NCBI GenBank assembly: GCA_017535865.1
Contig: JAFXTM010000005.1
Span: forward strand, 23,272 to 87,271
DNA: 64,000 bases
Source: Oscillospiraceae bacterium
GTDB lineage: Bacteria; Bacillota; Clostridia; Oscillospirales; Oscillospiraceae
Direction of reading: 5' to 3'
Shown here one piece after another: positions 24,556-33,300 of the stretch. The translations under genes and the position numbers were made by a program. Position 1 is the first letter of the stretch. Each line of letters starts with the position of its first letter. The notes beneath the pieces were generated by a model, which did no database searches, was not told the DNA's origin, and saw only the letters and a program-made list of their open reading frames with translations.

Positions 24556-25576
24556 GCGTCTCTTTTTCCTCCGGTTTTCTTACATAGATCGCGCGCCCGC
24601 CGTTCGGATGGACGGGCATGTCGCTGTATATGAGCCAGATTGCGTCGCATCGCTCCTCCGGCATTTCGGCATAGCCGTCTGTGAAAATGATCCGCGTCTC
24701 GGCGTCGCCGGTGAAAGCGTGGATAGCCGCTTCAAAGTTCGTGCCGCCCGCGCCGCGCAGCTCGAGTCGGTCGATATCCTGCTCGCTCCGGATCTCCTGA
24801 AAGCCGTAGAACTCCGTATCGAAGCAGCCGACGCGCACCACCGCGTCGGCGCGAAGCAGGCCCTTTACGCCGCGCACGAAAGCACGCAGCAGATCGGCGT
24901 CGACCGAAGCGCTGGTGTCCAGCAGGATCTCGGCATGTGGAACCGGGTAAGGCTTGAACTGATCCCGGAGCATCCCGTCCCGGATCGTATCGCCCGGGAA
25001 CCAGTCATAATCGAGCTGGAGGCTCGGCTCGAGCAGATCCGCAAGCCCGGCGATCGCTTCTGCCAGGCCGGGGTCGGCGATCTCCCGCTCCCTGGCTCCT
25101 TTCTCCGTATCGGCCAGACGGCCCTGGAGTGTGGGTTTCTTTTTTTTCGGTCGGGGATCCTCCTGCGTCTCTTCCTTCCGCTCGTCCTTTTTTTCTCCGG
25201 CGATCCGACTGTAAACCTCCTCGGCACTCCAGTCTCCGCCTTCGGGAAACAGTACGGCGTCCTCCGGGAGTTCAAATCCGTCAGCCTTCAACATCGCGTT
25301 CACCACGGCGTCGCTGGCTCTTTTCCAGTACCAGGGGTCCTTCCCCTCGCCGCGAGCAAAGTGGGCCAGTCGGACATGCAGCAGCTGCTGCGCCAGGAAA
25401 AAGAGCTGGTGCTCAGGCGCAAAGAAGCGCATGGCGCGGCCGTTATAATAGATCACACGGCCATCGTTATCCATGGGGGCCGCGTCCCCGCTCTCACGGA
25501 GCTCCAGCACGCCGATCTCATCCCGCCACTGGGGATAGCGCTCCGCAAGCTCTGCGCGAATGGCATCCAGTTCCAT
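24530..25576 (-). CDS. VWA-domain protein (DUF2201-like), partner of the AAA ATPase
   Basis: 348 residues from the ATG at 25576, chosen because GGTGAT lies three bases upstream and can pair with the 16S 3' end; an ATG at 25594 is the alternative. The N-terminal part (QLFFLAQQLLHVRLAHF, WYWKRASDAVVNAML) matches the DUF2201 putative metallopeptidase-like region. A charged linker (KKDERKEETQEDPRPKKKK) follows. The C-terminal VWA domain has a complete metal site: DTSASVD, then GAGGTNF, then FTDGYAE. It is translationally coupled to the MoxR-like gene and so probably acts with it in the cytoplasm. Confidence 0.82.
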   Translation of the reverse strand: MELDAIRAELAERYPQWRDEIGVLELRESGDAAPMDNDGRVIYYNGRAMRFFAPEHQLFFLAQQLLHVRLAHFARGEGKDPWYWKRASDAVVNAMLKADGFELPEDAVLFPEGGDWSAEEVYSRIAGEKKDERKEETQEDPRPKKKKPTLQGRLADTEKGAREREIADPGLAEAIAGLADLLEPSLQLDYDWFPGDTIRDGMLRDQFKPYPVPHAEILLDTSASVDADLLRAFVRGVKGLLRADAVVRVGCFDTEFYGFQEIRSEQDIDRLELRGAGGTNFEAAIHAFTGDAETRIIFTDGYAEMPEERCDAIWLIYSDMPVHPNGGRAIYVRKPEEKETHEIDFLIT

Positions 25577-25650
25577 GACATCACCGCTTTTCATACTATC
25601 CGTACAGTTGCAAAAAGTCAAGAGCGGCCGCAAGCGAGCGGCTTTTCCGA

Positions 25651-25696
25651 GCATACGGCAGAGGCCCCGCCTTTCAGCGGGGCCTCTGCCGTATGC
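25651..25696. terminator. Perfect 20-bp inverted repeat, bidirectional terminator
   Basis: 25651-25670 and 25677-25696 are exact reverse complements (core GGCAGAGGCCCCGC) with loop CTTTCA. It ends the threonine dehydratase transcript on the minus strand and lies upstream of the VWA gene. The stem is unusually long. Confidence 0.7.
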
Positions 25697-25702
25697 CGAT
25701 TA

Positions 25703-26911
25703 TTATTCCAATTCGACCTCGTAGCCGTTCGCGCGGAGTTTCTCCGTGAGTGCCGCGCCGTGTTTTTCCCCGCCTACCTCGCAGGCGATGTGGACGCTGG
25801 TCTCATTGGGCAGAAGACTCGGGTTGAGCTTATCATGCTCGATCGCCATGACGTTGGCTCCCGCGTCCGCGATGACGTTCAGCAGCTGTACCAGGCTGCC
25901 CGGTCGGTCCAGCAGTTTCACGAGGAACTTGATACGCCGGTGGCGCGCCACCAGACCGCGCTCGATGATGGACTGGATGAAGCTCACGTCGATGTTGCCG
26001 CCGGACATGACGCAGACGACGCGCTTGTCCTTCACGTCGAGCTTCCCGCTGAGCACCGCCGCGAGCGGCGTGGCCCCGGCAGGCTCCACGACCTGCTTGC
26101 AGCGCTCGATCAGCAGCAGGATGGCGTTCGCGATCTCACTCTCCGACACCGTCACGATGCCGTCGGCATAGCGGTTGATAAGCTCCACCGAGATTGAGCC
26201 CGGGGCTTTCACGGCGATGCCGTCGGCAATGGTCGCCGCGGTCTCGGTCGCCATCAACTTTCCGGAGCGGTAGCTCTGCGCGATGGCGTCCGCCCCCTCG
26301 GCCTGCACGCCGTATACCTTCACGCGGGGATTGATCTGCTTGACGGCAGCCGCGATGCCGGCGAGGAGCCCGCCCCCGCCCGCCGGCGCCACGATGACGT
26401 CGACATAGGGCAGATCGGAGAGGATCTCCAGACCAAGTGTCCCCTGTCCGGCGATGACCTCCGGATCGTTGTAGGGGTGCAGAAAAGTCGCCCCCTCCTC
26501 CTCGCAGATGCGGCAGGCCTCGGCATAGGCGTCGTCATAGCAGTCTCCCGCGAGCACGACGCGCGCGCCGTAGCCCTCGGTGGCCTGGACCTTTGCGATC
26601 GGAGCGGCCTTGGGCATGACGATGGTCGCCGGGATACCGAAGCGCTTCGCGGCGTAGGCCACGCCCTGCGCGTGATTACCGGCCGAGGAGGCGACGACGG
26701 GGCCCGTTTTTCCCGCCTCGATGAGCGAAGCGATCTTGTTGCTCGCGCCGCGGATCTTGAAGGAACCGGTCTTCTGCCGGTTCTCGCACTTGAGATAGAT
26801 CTGGCCGCCCGTCATGGCGGAAAAGGTAGAGGATAGGTCCAGCTCGGTATGATGCAGGATCGGGCGGAGCCTTTCGTTTGCTTTCTCGATATCGCGCAGC
26901 AAAATGTCCAT
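25703..26911 (-). CDS. ilvA: Threonine ammonia-lyase
   Basis: A 402-residue fold-II PLP enzyme that converts threonine to 2-oxobutyrate and ammonia. The PLP lysine is in KTGSFKIRGASNK near residue 55, ASSAGNHAQGVA is the substrate loop, and the glycine-rich phosphate site is APAGGGGLLAGIA. A single C-terminal ACT-type domain follows (KFLVKLLDRPGSLVQLLNVIADAGANV), the length and layout of the Firmicute catabolic or isoleucine-sensitive short form. GGAGG lies eight bases before the start. It stands as a single gene with its own promoter, so biosynthetic and catabolic roles cannot be separated here. Confidence 0.92.
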   Translation of the reverse strand: MDILLRDIEKANERLRPILHHTELDLSSTFSAMTGGQIYLKCENRQKTGSFKIRGASNKIASLIEAGKTGPVVASSAGNHAQGVAYAAKRFGIPATIVMPKAAPIAKVQATEGYGARVVLAGDCYDDAYAEACRICEEEGATFLHPYNDPEVIAGQGTLGLEILSDLPYVDVIVAPAGGGGLLAGIAAAVKQINPRVKVYGVQAEGADAIAQSYRSGKLMATETAATIADGIAVKAPGSISVELINRYADGIVTVSESEIANAILLLIERCKQVVEPAGATPLAAVLSGKLDVKDKRVVCVMSGGNIDVSFIQSIIERGLVARHRRIKFLVKLLDRPGSLVQLLNVIADAGANVMAIEHDKLNPSLLPNETSVHIACEVGGEKHGAALTEKLRANGYEVELE

Positions 26912-26972
26912 GCAGTGCACCTCCGGCAAGAATAAAGGCGTTCTTTCGTCTGACGAATCCAGTTATGTGATT

Positions 26973-27001
26973 ATTTTATACCCGTTTTTCACAGAAAGCA
27001 A
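26973..27001 (-). promoter_or_regulatory. Promoter for threonine ammonia-lyase
   Basis: Reading leftward: TTGCTT, 17 bases, TAAAAT, about 60 bases before the ATG at 26911. Confidence 0.5.
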
Positions 27002-27040
27002 CGCCTCAGCGAAAAGTCTGAAATACGAAAAGAGGAAGAT

Positions 27041-27060
27041 AGGCGGAAGCGCTTTCCGCC
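27041..27060 (-). terminator. Probable terminator of the feo-Nudix operon
   Basis: GGCGGAA and TTCCGCC form a short stem around AGCGC-type bases; reading leftward a T-rich TATCTTCCTCTTTTC follows. Confidence 0.5.
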
Positions 27061-27063
27061 TCT

Positions 27064-27567
27064 TTACCTGCTTTTTCCAGATCCGGCATCATGGAAATCA
27101 CGCAGCAGCTTCTCCGCCAGGCCGCCCGGCCTGACCAGCCGCATCGCCTCTCCCACGGGGACCCAGGCCCAGCTGTCCACTTCCCCGTTGGGGGATGCTT
27201 CCGTCTCCGCGACCGTCACGGAGTAGTGAAGCATCAGGGTCTCGGAGGGTTCATAGTAGCGGCTGCGGAGAAAGCGCAAATCACGGGCCGTCATGCCGAG
27301 CTCTTCACGGATCTCGCGCCGCACCGCATCCTCGGCCGTCTCGCCCTTGTCCACATAGCCGGCGACGAGCACCGGATCTTTCTCCCCGTACTGCTTGATA
27401 AGCAGCATCCGCTCCCCCGCGGCGTCCAGCACGACCGCGCTGATCGCCGTACTGAAGAGCGGGAAACGGTAGTCCCCGCAATGCTCGCAGTAGCGCGTCG
27501 GTCCGTCCGTCGGATGCGTCCGCGTTTTCAGGCGGCTCCCGCACACGGGGCAATACTCCATCTTCAT
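27064..27567 (-). CDS. Nudix hydrolase with N-terminal zinc ribbon (NudC-like)
   Basis: A 167-residue Nudix protein. A zinc ribbon (YCPVCGSRL paired with YCEHCGDYRFP) at residues 5-35 is followed by the Nudix box GYVDKGETAEDAVRREIREELG, complete in its Gly and Glu positions. This layout resembles the C-terminal two thirds of NADH pyrophosphatase NudC, whose members cut NADH or NAD-capped RNA; the substrate here is not proven. Its ATG overlaps the stop of the FeoB-associated gene by ATGA, so it is translated with the iron-transport genes, an unexpected connection. Confidence 0.85.
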   Translation of the reverse strand: MKMEYCPVCGSRLKTRTHPTDGPTRYCEHCGDYRFPLFSTAISAVVLDAAGERMLLIKQYGEKDPVLVAGYVDKGETAEDAVRREIREELGMTARDLRFLRSRYYEPSETLMLHYSVTVAETEASPNGEVDSWAWVPVGEAMRLVRPGGLAEKLLRDFHDAGSGKSR

Positions 27568-27734
27568 GGACGCTCTCCTCTTTTGTCCCTTTCGCAGTGC
27601 CGCATGCAGGCGGCGCAGTCGCCCGAACAGGAGCCGCTATGGCAGCCGCCTGTCTTGCCATTTTGGATGGCGCGGACCGCCAGCAGAACCATGGCCGCGA
27701 TTCCAACCAGAATAAGGATGTCCCACACGTTCAT
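27564..27734 (-). CDS. FeoB-associated Cys-rich membrane protein
   Basis: A 56-residue protein: one membrane span (ILILVGIAAMVLLAVRAI) then a Cys-rich tail CHSGSCSGDCAACMRHC. This matches the small FeoB-associated Cys-rich proteins found directly after feoB in many Firmicutes, thought to help ferrous iron movement. It begins four bases after the feoB stop and its own stop overlaps the Nudix start. The cysteines could bind metal; the mechanism is unknown. Confidence 0.85.
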   Translation of the reverse strand: MNVWDILILVGIAAMVLLAVRAIQNGKTGGCHSGSCSGDCAACMRHCERDKRGERP

Positions 27735-27738
27735 CGTC

Positions 27739-30087
27739 TCACCCCATGCCCAACAGCAGACCGATCAGCCGCATCAGCAGAGCGGCGAGCCAGGCAAGGA
27801 AGCACTGCCAAAGCACCACATACAGCGCCCAGCGTCCGCCGAGCTCCCGTTTGATGGACGCGATGGCCGCCACGCAGGGCGTGTACAGCAGGCTGAAAAC
27901 AAGCAGACAGGCGGCGGTCAGCGTCGGGAGCGCGGCCTGCACCCCCTGTTCGGCAAAGAGGAGCTCCATCACAGACACCACGCTCTCCTTGGCCATAAAC
28001 CCGCTTACGAGCGAGGTTACGATCCGCCAGTCGCCGAGCCCCAGGGGCTTGAACAGCGGCACCAGCATACCGGACACGGCAGCCAAGATGCTGTCGTGGG
28101 AGTTTTCCACGAGATCAAAATGAAAATCAAAGCTTTTCAGGAACCAGACCACGATCGTCGCAATCAGGATCACCGAGAAGGCGCGCTGGAGAAAGTCCTT
28201 GGCCTTTTCCCACAGAAGCTGCAGGACATTGCGCGCGCTGGGCAGGCGGTAGTTTGGCAGTTCCATGACAAAGGGGACTGCTTCGCCGCGAAACAGCGTC
28301 TTCTTATACAGCAGCGCGGCCAGGATCCCGGTCAAGATACCAAGCAGATACAGTCCGGTGATGATGAGCCAGCCGCGGCGCGGGAAAAAGGCGCTGACGA
28401 AAAAGCTGTAGATCGGCAGCTTCGCCGTGCACGACATGAAAGGCGTGAGCAGAATGGTCATGCGGCGGTCGCGGTCGCTCGGCAGCGTGCGCGTGGACAT
28501 GACGGCCGGAACCGTACAGCCGAAGCCGATCAGCATCGGCACGATGCTGCGCCCGGAGAGGCCGATCTTCCGCAGGAGCTTGTCCATGACGAAGGCCACG
28601 CGCGCGATATAGCCGCTGTCCTCCAGCAGGGAAAGGAACAGAAAGAGCGTCACGATCAGCGGCAGGAAACTCACCACACTGCCGACGCCTTCGAAGAGGC
28701 CATCCATCACGAGGCTTTGGATCGCGGCGTTTACGTGTCCGGCCTGCATGGCGCGTTCCGCAAGCGCCCCAAGCGAATCGATCCCGGCGGCCAGCCAGTC
28801 CTGAAGCGCAGGACCGATCAGGAAAAAGGTCAGGAAAAACACCAGGCTCATGATCGCAACAAAAACGGGAATCGCCGTGTATTTGCCTGTCAGCACGGCG
28901 TCGAGGTGCTCGCTGCGCAGCTGTTCCCTGCTCTCCCGCGGTTTGACGACGCAGGCCTCGCAGACCTTTTCAATGTAGTCGAAGCGCATCTCCGCCATGG
29001 CAGCGCCGTGGTCCAGCCCGCTTTCTGTCTCCATCTGCAGGACGATATGCTCCAGCATCTCTTTCTCGTTCTGTTCCAGATCGAGCTGTGCTTCGATCCG
29101 ACTGTCGCCCTCGATGAGCTTGCCGGCCGCAAAACGCACGGGCAGGCCGCTGCGCTCGGCGTGGTCCTCGATCAGGTGGCAGACTGCGTGCAGTGCGCGG
29201 TGTACCGCGCCGCCGTGGTCGTCCGCGCTGCAGAAGTCCTGCCGCAGCGGCTTTTCCTGATAGCGGGCGATATGCACGGCGTGTCGGACCAGCTCGTCCA
29301 CGCCCTGGTTCTTGCTGGCCGAGATCGGCACCACGGGCACGCCCAGCATGGCCTCCATGCCGTTGACATCCACCGTGCCGCCGTTTCCGGTCAGCTCGTC
29401 CATCATGTTCAGCGCGATCACCATCGGAACATCCATCTCAAGCAGCTGCATGGTCAGATACAGGTTGCGCTCGATGTTGGTCGCATCCACGATGTTGATG
29501 ATGGCCTTCGGTTTTTCGACGAGCACAAAGTCCCGGGATACCAGCTCCTCGCTCGAATAGGGCGACATGGAGTAGATCCCCGGCAGATCGGTGATCGTGG
29601 TATCGCCGTGCCCGCGGATGACACCGTCCTTGCGGTCTACCGTCACGCCGGGAAAGTTGCCGACATGCTGGTTTGAACCTGTGAGCTGATTGAACAGCGT
29701 CGTCTTGCCGCTGTTCTGATTGCCCACCAGCGCGAAGCTCAGTGTCGTTCCCTCCGGCAGCGGGTCGCCCGTCCCCTTGGGATGGAACTTGCCCTCCTCG
29801 CCCAGGCCGGGGTGGGCGGAGGTCTTACGCTCCGGCTTTTCTCTCTGGCGCGGCGCGGCGTTCTCAATCGGGGTGATCTCGATCTCCTCCGCATCCGCGA
29901 GGCGAAGCGTCAGCTCATAGCCGCGGACGCGCAGCTCCATCGGGTCCCCCATCGGGGCGAGCTTGATCAGCGTCACCTCCACGCCGGGAATGACGCCCAT
30001 ATCGAGCATATGCTGCCTCAGCGCCCCTTCGCCGCCGACAGCCTTGACGCGGGCTGACTGCCCTGTCTTCAATTCACTCAGTCTCAT
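27739..30087 (-). CDS. feoB: Ferrous iron transporter, FeoA-FeoB fusion
   Basis: 782 residues. Residues 1-75 are a FeoA SH3-like domain (MRLSELKTGQSARVKAVGG, MLDMGVIPGVEVTLI) fused through a linker to FeoB. The cytoplasmic GTPase domain has G1 GNQNSGKTTLF, G3 DLPGIYSM, G4 ALNMMDE and G5 SASK. The membrane part carries the Gate and Nucleoside-recognition repeats (ending with MLIGFGCTVPAVMSTRTL and LLYTPCVAAIASIKRE, each with the conserved Cys-Val/Thr-Pro type motif). It imports Fe(II) under anaerobic conditions. The start at 30087 follows GGAGACAGAGAT. A DtxR-family regulator is not adjacent. Confidence 0.95.
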   Translation of the reverse strand: MRLSELKTGQSARVKAVGGEGALRQHMLDMGVIPGVEVTLIKLAPMGDPMELRVRGYELTLRLADAEEIEITPIENAAPRQREKPERKTSAHPGLGEEGKFHPKGTGDPLPEGTTLSFALVGNQNSGKTTLFNQLTGSNQHVGNFPGVTVDRKDGVIRGHGDTTITDLPGIYSMSPYSSEELVSRDFVLVEKPKAIINIVDATNIERNLYLTMQLLEMDVPMVIALNMMDELTGNGGTVDVNGMEAMLGVPVVPISASKNQGVDELVRHAVHIARYQEKPLRQDFCSADDHGGAVHRALHAVCHLIEDHAERSGLPVRFAAGKLIEGDSRIEAQLDLEQNEKEMLEHIVLQMETESGLDHGAAMAEMRFDYIEKVCEACVVKPRESREQLRSEHLDAVLTGKYTAIPVFVAIMSLVFFLTFFLIGPALQDWLAAGIDSLGALAERAMQAGHVNAAIQSLVMDGLFEGVGSVVSFLPLIVTLFLFLSLLEDSGYIARVAFVMDKLLRKIGLSGRSIVPMLIGFGCTVPAVMSTRTLPSDRDRRMTILLTPFMSCTAKLPIYSFFVSAFFPRRGWLIITGLYLLGILTGILAALLYKKTLFRGEAVPFVMELPNYRLPSARNVLQLLWEKAKDFLQRAFSVILIATIVVWFLKSFDFHFDLVENSHDSILAAVSGMLVPLFKPLGLGDWRIVTSLVSGFMAKESVVSVMELLFAEQGVQAALPTLTAACLLVFSLLYTPCVAAIASIKRELGGRWALYVVLWQCFLAWLAALLMRLIGLLLGMG

Positions 30088-30125
30088 ATCTCTGTCTCCG
30101 AACATAAGCTCTTTTTTCGGATCAT

Positions 30126-30154
30126 ATTTTAGCACGGCCGTTACAGGAAAACAA
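30126..30154 (-). promoter_or_regulatory. Promoter for the feo operon
   Basis: Reading leftward: TTGTTT, 17 bases, TAAAAT, about 38 bases before the feoB start. I do not see a clear Fur or DtxR palindrome. Confidence 0.5.
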
Positions 30155-30227
30155 GCGTCCGGACATTCTTTCGATCCGTTTTCGGAAGCTGCCGGTTCGC
30201 ACGTCCCTGCTTGAAATCCCGTTCCGA

Positions 30228-30264
30228 AAAAACAAAACCACGCATAAAGCGTGGTTTTGTTTTG
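30228..30264. terminator. Terminator after the transglutaminase-like gene
   Basis: AACAAAACCACGC and GCGTGGTTTTGTT pair perfectly with loop ATAAA; A and T tracts on both sides make it work in either direction. Confidence 0.8.
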
Positions 30265-30267
30265 CTT

Positions 30268-31872
30268 TTATCCTCTGCTGCCCGGTGTACCGATGGGATC
30301 GTAGGCGCTCGTGTAGGCTTTGGCAGTCGAGTTCATGCAGCGTACCGTGTAATAATACGTCGTACCGGCCGCTGCCGTCTTGTCCGTATAGCTCGTTGCG
30401 GTCGTGTCGCCGAGCTTCGTCCAGCTGCCCGTCTCCGTTCTGCGGAATACGCGGTACTTCGCCGCGCCTGTGGACTTCGCCCACTGGATCTTCACGCCGC
30501 CGCTCACGCTCGATACGCCCGTCACCACCGGCGCCGCGATGTACGTCACGCCCTTGCCTGTCGTGTTGTAGCCGCTCACGTAGGCCGAGCCGTCCGCGCT
30601 CACGCAGCGCACCGTGTAGGTATACTTCGTGCCGCTCGCCGCCGCGGTATCCGTGAAGCTCGTCTCCGTCGTGTCTGCTATCGATTTCCAGCTTCCGCTG
30701 CCCGTCTTCCGGAACACGCGGTACAGCTCCGCGCCGGCCGACGCGTTCCACTTCACCGTCACGCCGCCGACGTCGTTCGCCGCGCTCACCAGCACCGGCG
30801 CCGCGATGTACGTCGTGCTCCAGCCGGTCTCGTCATACGCGCTCGTGTAGGCTTTGGCCGTCGAATTCATGCAGCGCACCGTGTAGTAATACGTCGTACC
30901 CGCCACGGCGGTCTTGTCCGTGTAGCTCGCTGCGGTCGCGTCGCCGACTTTGGCCCAGCTCCCCGTCTCGGTCCGACGGAACACACGGTATTTTCCCGCG
31001 CCCGTCGAGGCCGTCCACTTGATCTGCACACCGCCGTTCACGCTCGTCAGGCTGGTCACCACAGGCGCCCCGACGTAGGTCACGCTCTTGCCCGTCGTAT
31101 TGTACCCGCTCATGTAGGTCGACCCGTCCGCGCTCACGCAGCGCACCGTGTAGCTGTACTTCGTGCCGCTCGCCGCCGTCGTGTCCGTGTAGCTCGTCTC
31201 CGCCGTGTCGCCTATGCTCTTCCAGCTGCCGGTGCCCGTCTTCCGGAACACGCGGTACAGCTCTGCGCCGTCCACGCTGCCCCACTTCACCGTTACGCCG
31301 CCGATGTCGTTCGCCGCGCTCACCAGCACCGGCGCCGCGATATAGGTCACGCTCCAGCCGATGTCGTCAAACCCGCTCGTGAAGGCGCTTGCCGCTTTAT
31401 TCATGCAACGCACCGAATAGTAGTACGTCGTGCCGGTCGCCGCGGTCTTGTCTGTGAAGCTCGTCCCGGTCGTGTCGCCGAGCTTCGTCCAGTCGCTCGT
31501 ATCCGTCCGGCGGAACACGCGGTAGTTCTCCGCGCCCTTTGGCGCCGACCATTTGACCGTCACGCCGGTATTCGTGCTCGCCAGGCTTGTCACCGCCGGC
31601 ACCGCGATGTAGGTCACGCTCTTGCCCGTTTTGTCGTAGCCGCTCGCATAGAGCGCCCCGTCTTCGGTCACGCAGCGCACGGTGTAGGCATACTTCGTCC
31701 CGCTCACCGCAGTGATGTCCAGCCAGCTCGTCTCCGTCGTATCCGCTATCGCCGTCCAGCTACCTGTGCCGGTCTTCCGGAACACGCGGTACCTCTTCGC
31801 CATGCTCACAGCGTTCCACTCCACCCATACGCCGCCGTTGGCGTTCACGACCGCGCTCAGAACGGGCGTATC
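30268..31872 (-). repeat. Six tandem 267-bp coding repeats, alternating A/B types
   Basis: Repeat boundaries (coding direction) start at 31872, 31602, 31335, 31068, 30801 and 30534. Units 3, 4 and 5 are exactly 267 bases, unit 2 is 267 and unit 1 is 270. Units 1, 3, 5 share YRVFRKTG and VSADG-type loops; units 2, 4, 6 share YRVFRRTE and MNSTAKAYTSAYD. The real duplicating unit is therefore a pair of about 534 bases. Confidence 0.85.
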
Positions 31873-33300
31873 CAGATTGGTCTCTCCGGGGACATAGTCC
31901 GTCGCCGGGAGCAGGTAATAGGAGCCGAAGTCGCCCTCCGTGAACTGGTCCCCGATGGTAGAGAATCCGTTGTATGTATGTTCGCGCAGCCAGTAGGTGC
32001 TGCCCTTGAGGAAATAATAGTATTGGCTGGGGGAACAACCCAGATCCCAGGTGGCGTCCAGTTCGTAATAGGCGTCCTCGCACCGGGCTATATTCCAGGC
32101 GTGACACATCGCGTCGCTGGAGATCACGCGCGCGTCCAGACCGGCCTGGAGCGCCAGGCGGTAGAAAGCGACGGAAATGCCCTGGCACACCGCAGTATTG
32201 TTGACAAGCGCGGCATAGCCCGTGTATTTCAGTTTATACTCGTCATCGTTCAGGTTTGCGTAGTCGTATTCGACGTGGCTGCAGAGGTAATCGTAGATTG
32301 CCCTGAGCCTCGAATACTCCGTTTTTCCTTCCAGAGAGAGCGAGTTAAGAATGGAATTGACCCGGCTGTCCATCTCAGCCTCCTGCGCGGCGGTCGTATA
32401 GTACAGGAAGGAGAAGATGAAACAGCAATAATAGGTGTTTTCATCGGCATCCACATATTCGACGCCACCACTACAGCCGCCCCACTGGAATTCCAGATAA
32501 TCGCCTTCCCGCGGGGAGCCGGTATGGGTGAAAGCGCCCCCAAATATCGCATCGAAAACTTCATTGATGTCCGCGCTGGCGGGCATGGCGTAGTATACCG
32601 AAATCTGCTCACTTCTTGCGACAAGCTGCGCACGCATGGAGGCGCTTGCCTCCGTCAAGGTTTTGCAGAACGAGGTCCCGGACCGGGTATTCTGCGATTC
32701 TCCTTTGGCAGCAGCGTATTCGCGAAGTGAAGACCGATATCGGTCGAGTCCGCGAGGCGTCGGGATATCCGCCTCGTCGACCACGTCGGCATACAGCGGG
32801 TTGATTATGGTCCGGGAGAAGGAACGGATCTCCGGCCCGGCCTGCAGCTCCTCACCGGCGGCGCTTATTTCGCTCATGTCCTCCGGCAGCGCTTCGCCGT
32901 TCGATTCGCCGAGATCGACACCCTCGTCTTCTTCCTCGGCTGGAACGCCGCTTTCCTCATCCACGGCGGGAACATCGTCCTCGCCGCCCGCTTCAAGGGC
33001 GGGATCGGTGCCAGCGCTCGCATCGGTCTCCTCGTCCGGCAGAGCGGCAGCTTCGTCTACTGTGGCGGCATCGGTCTCCACATCCGACGCTGCTGGCTCG
33101 TCCGACACAGATGCGTCAGCGGCAGGCTCCTCCGACGCCGCGGCAGCCTCGTTCTCCGGCACGTCGGTTTCGACGACTGCTTCGGGAACGGCGGGCTCCG
33201 CCGCATCCTCCTCGGCCATTGCACCGACGGGGAATAGTGAAAGGGTCATCACGAGCACTAACAGAAGAGCGAGAAGCCTGTTCGTTCTATGTTTTTTCAT
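30268..33300 (-). CDS. Secreted transglutaminase-like protein with six FnIII-like repeats
   Basis: 1010 residues. A signal peptide (LLALLLVLVMTLSLFPVGAMA) is followed by an acidic Glu/Ala/Asp-rich region to about residue 155. A transglutaminase-like domain has a full triad: Cys372 (NTAVCQG), His400 (CHAWN) and Asp415 (YELDATWD). Residues 477-1010 are six repeats of about 89 residues, each with YRVFRK/RT, a TGSW and YTVRC core, resembling fibronectin type III folds. There is no LPXTG, SLH or other obvious anchor; the protein ends PIGTPGSRG. The start has GGGAGG upstream. Likely an extracellular peptidase or crosslinking enzyme held to the surface or matrix by its repeats; substrate unknown. 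Confidence 0.85.
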   Translation of the reverse strand: MKKHRTNRLLALLLVLVMTLSLFPVGAMAEEDAAEPAVPEAVVETDVPENEAAAASEEPAADASVSDEPAASDVETDAATVDEAAALPDEETDASAGTDPALEAGGEDDVPAVDEESGVPAEEEDEGVDLGESNGEALPEDMSEISAAGEELQAGPEIRSFSRTIINPLYADVVDEADIPTPRGLDRYRSSLREYAAAKGESQNTRSGTSFCKTLTEASASMRAQLVARSEQISVYYAMPASADINEVFDAIFGGAFTHTGSPREGDYLEFQWGGCSGGVEYVDADENTYYCCFIFSFLYYTTAAQEAEMDSRVNSILNSLSLEGKTEYSRLRAIYDYLCSHVEYDYANLNDDEYKLKYTGYAALVNNTAVCQGISVAFYRLALQAGLDARVISSDAMCHAWNIARCEDAYYELDATWDLGCSPSQYYYFLKGSTYWLREHTYNGFSTIGDQFTEGDFGSYYLLPATDYVPGETNLDTPVLSAVVNANGGVWVEWNAVSMAKRYRVFRKTGTGSWTAIADTTETSWLDITAVSGTKYAYTVRCVTEDGALYASGYDKTGKSVTYIAVPAVTSLASTNTGVTVKWSAPKGAENYRVFRRTDTSDWTKLGDTTGTSFTDKTAATGTTYYYSVRCMNKAASAFTSGFDDIGWSVTYIAAPVLVSAANDIGGVTVKWGSVDGAELYRVFRKTGTGSWKSIGDTAETSYTDTTAASGTKYSYTVRCVSADGSTYMSGYNTTGKSVTYVGAPVVTSLTSVNGGVQIKWTASTGAGKYRVFRRTETGSWAKVGDATAASYTDKTAVAGTTYYYTVRCMNSTAKAYTSAYDETGWSTTYIAAPVLVSAANDVGGVTVKWNASAGAELYRVFRKTGSGSWKSIADTTETSFTDTAAASGTKYTYTVRCVSADGSAYVSGYNTTGKGVTYIAAPVVTGVSSVSGGVKIQWAKSTGAAKYRVFRRTETGSWTKLGDTTATSYTDKTAAAGTTYYYTVRCMNSTAKAYTSAYDPIGTPGSRG

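Noticed and set aside
27091-29676. 861-codon plus-strand frame across the feo region
   Set aside because: It is His/Gln/Arg-rich with no family resemblance and lies antisense to the complete feoB gene.
30268-31872. CRISPR-like periodic repeats
   Set aside because: The period is 267 bases, the repeats keep an open frame and they encode FnIII-like domains.
30211-32730. 839-codon plus-strand frame across the FnIII repeats
   Set aside because: It is an Arg/His/Ala-rich shadow caused by the repeated GC-rich coding sequence of the opposite strand.
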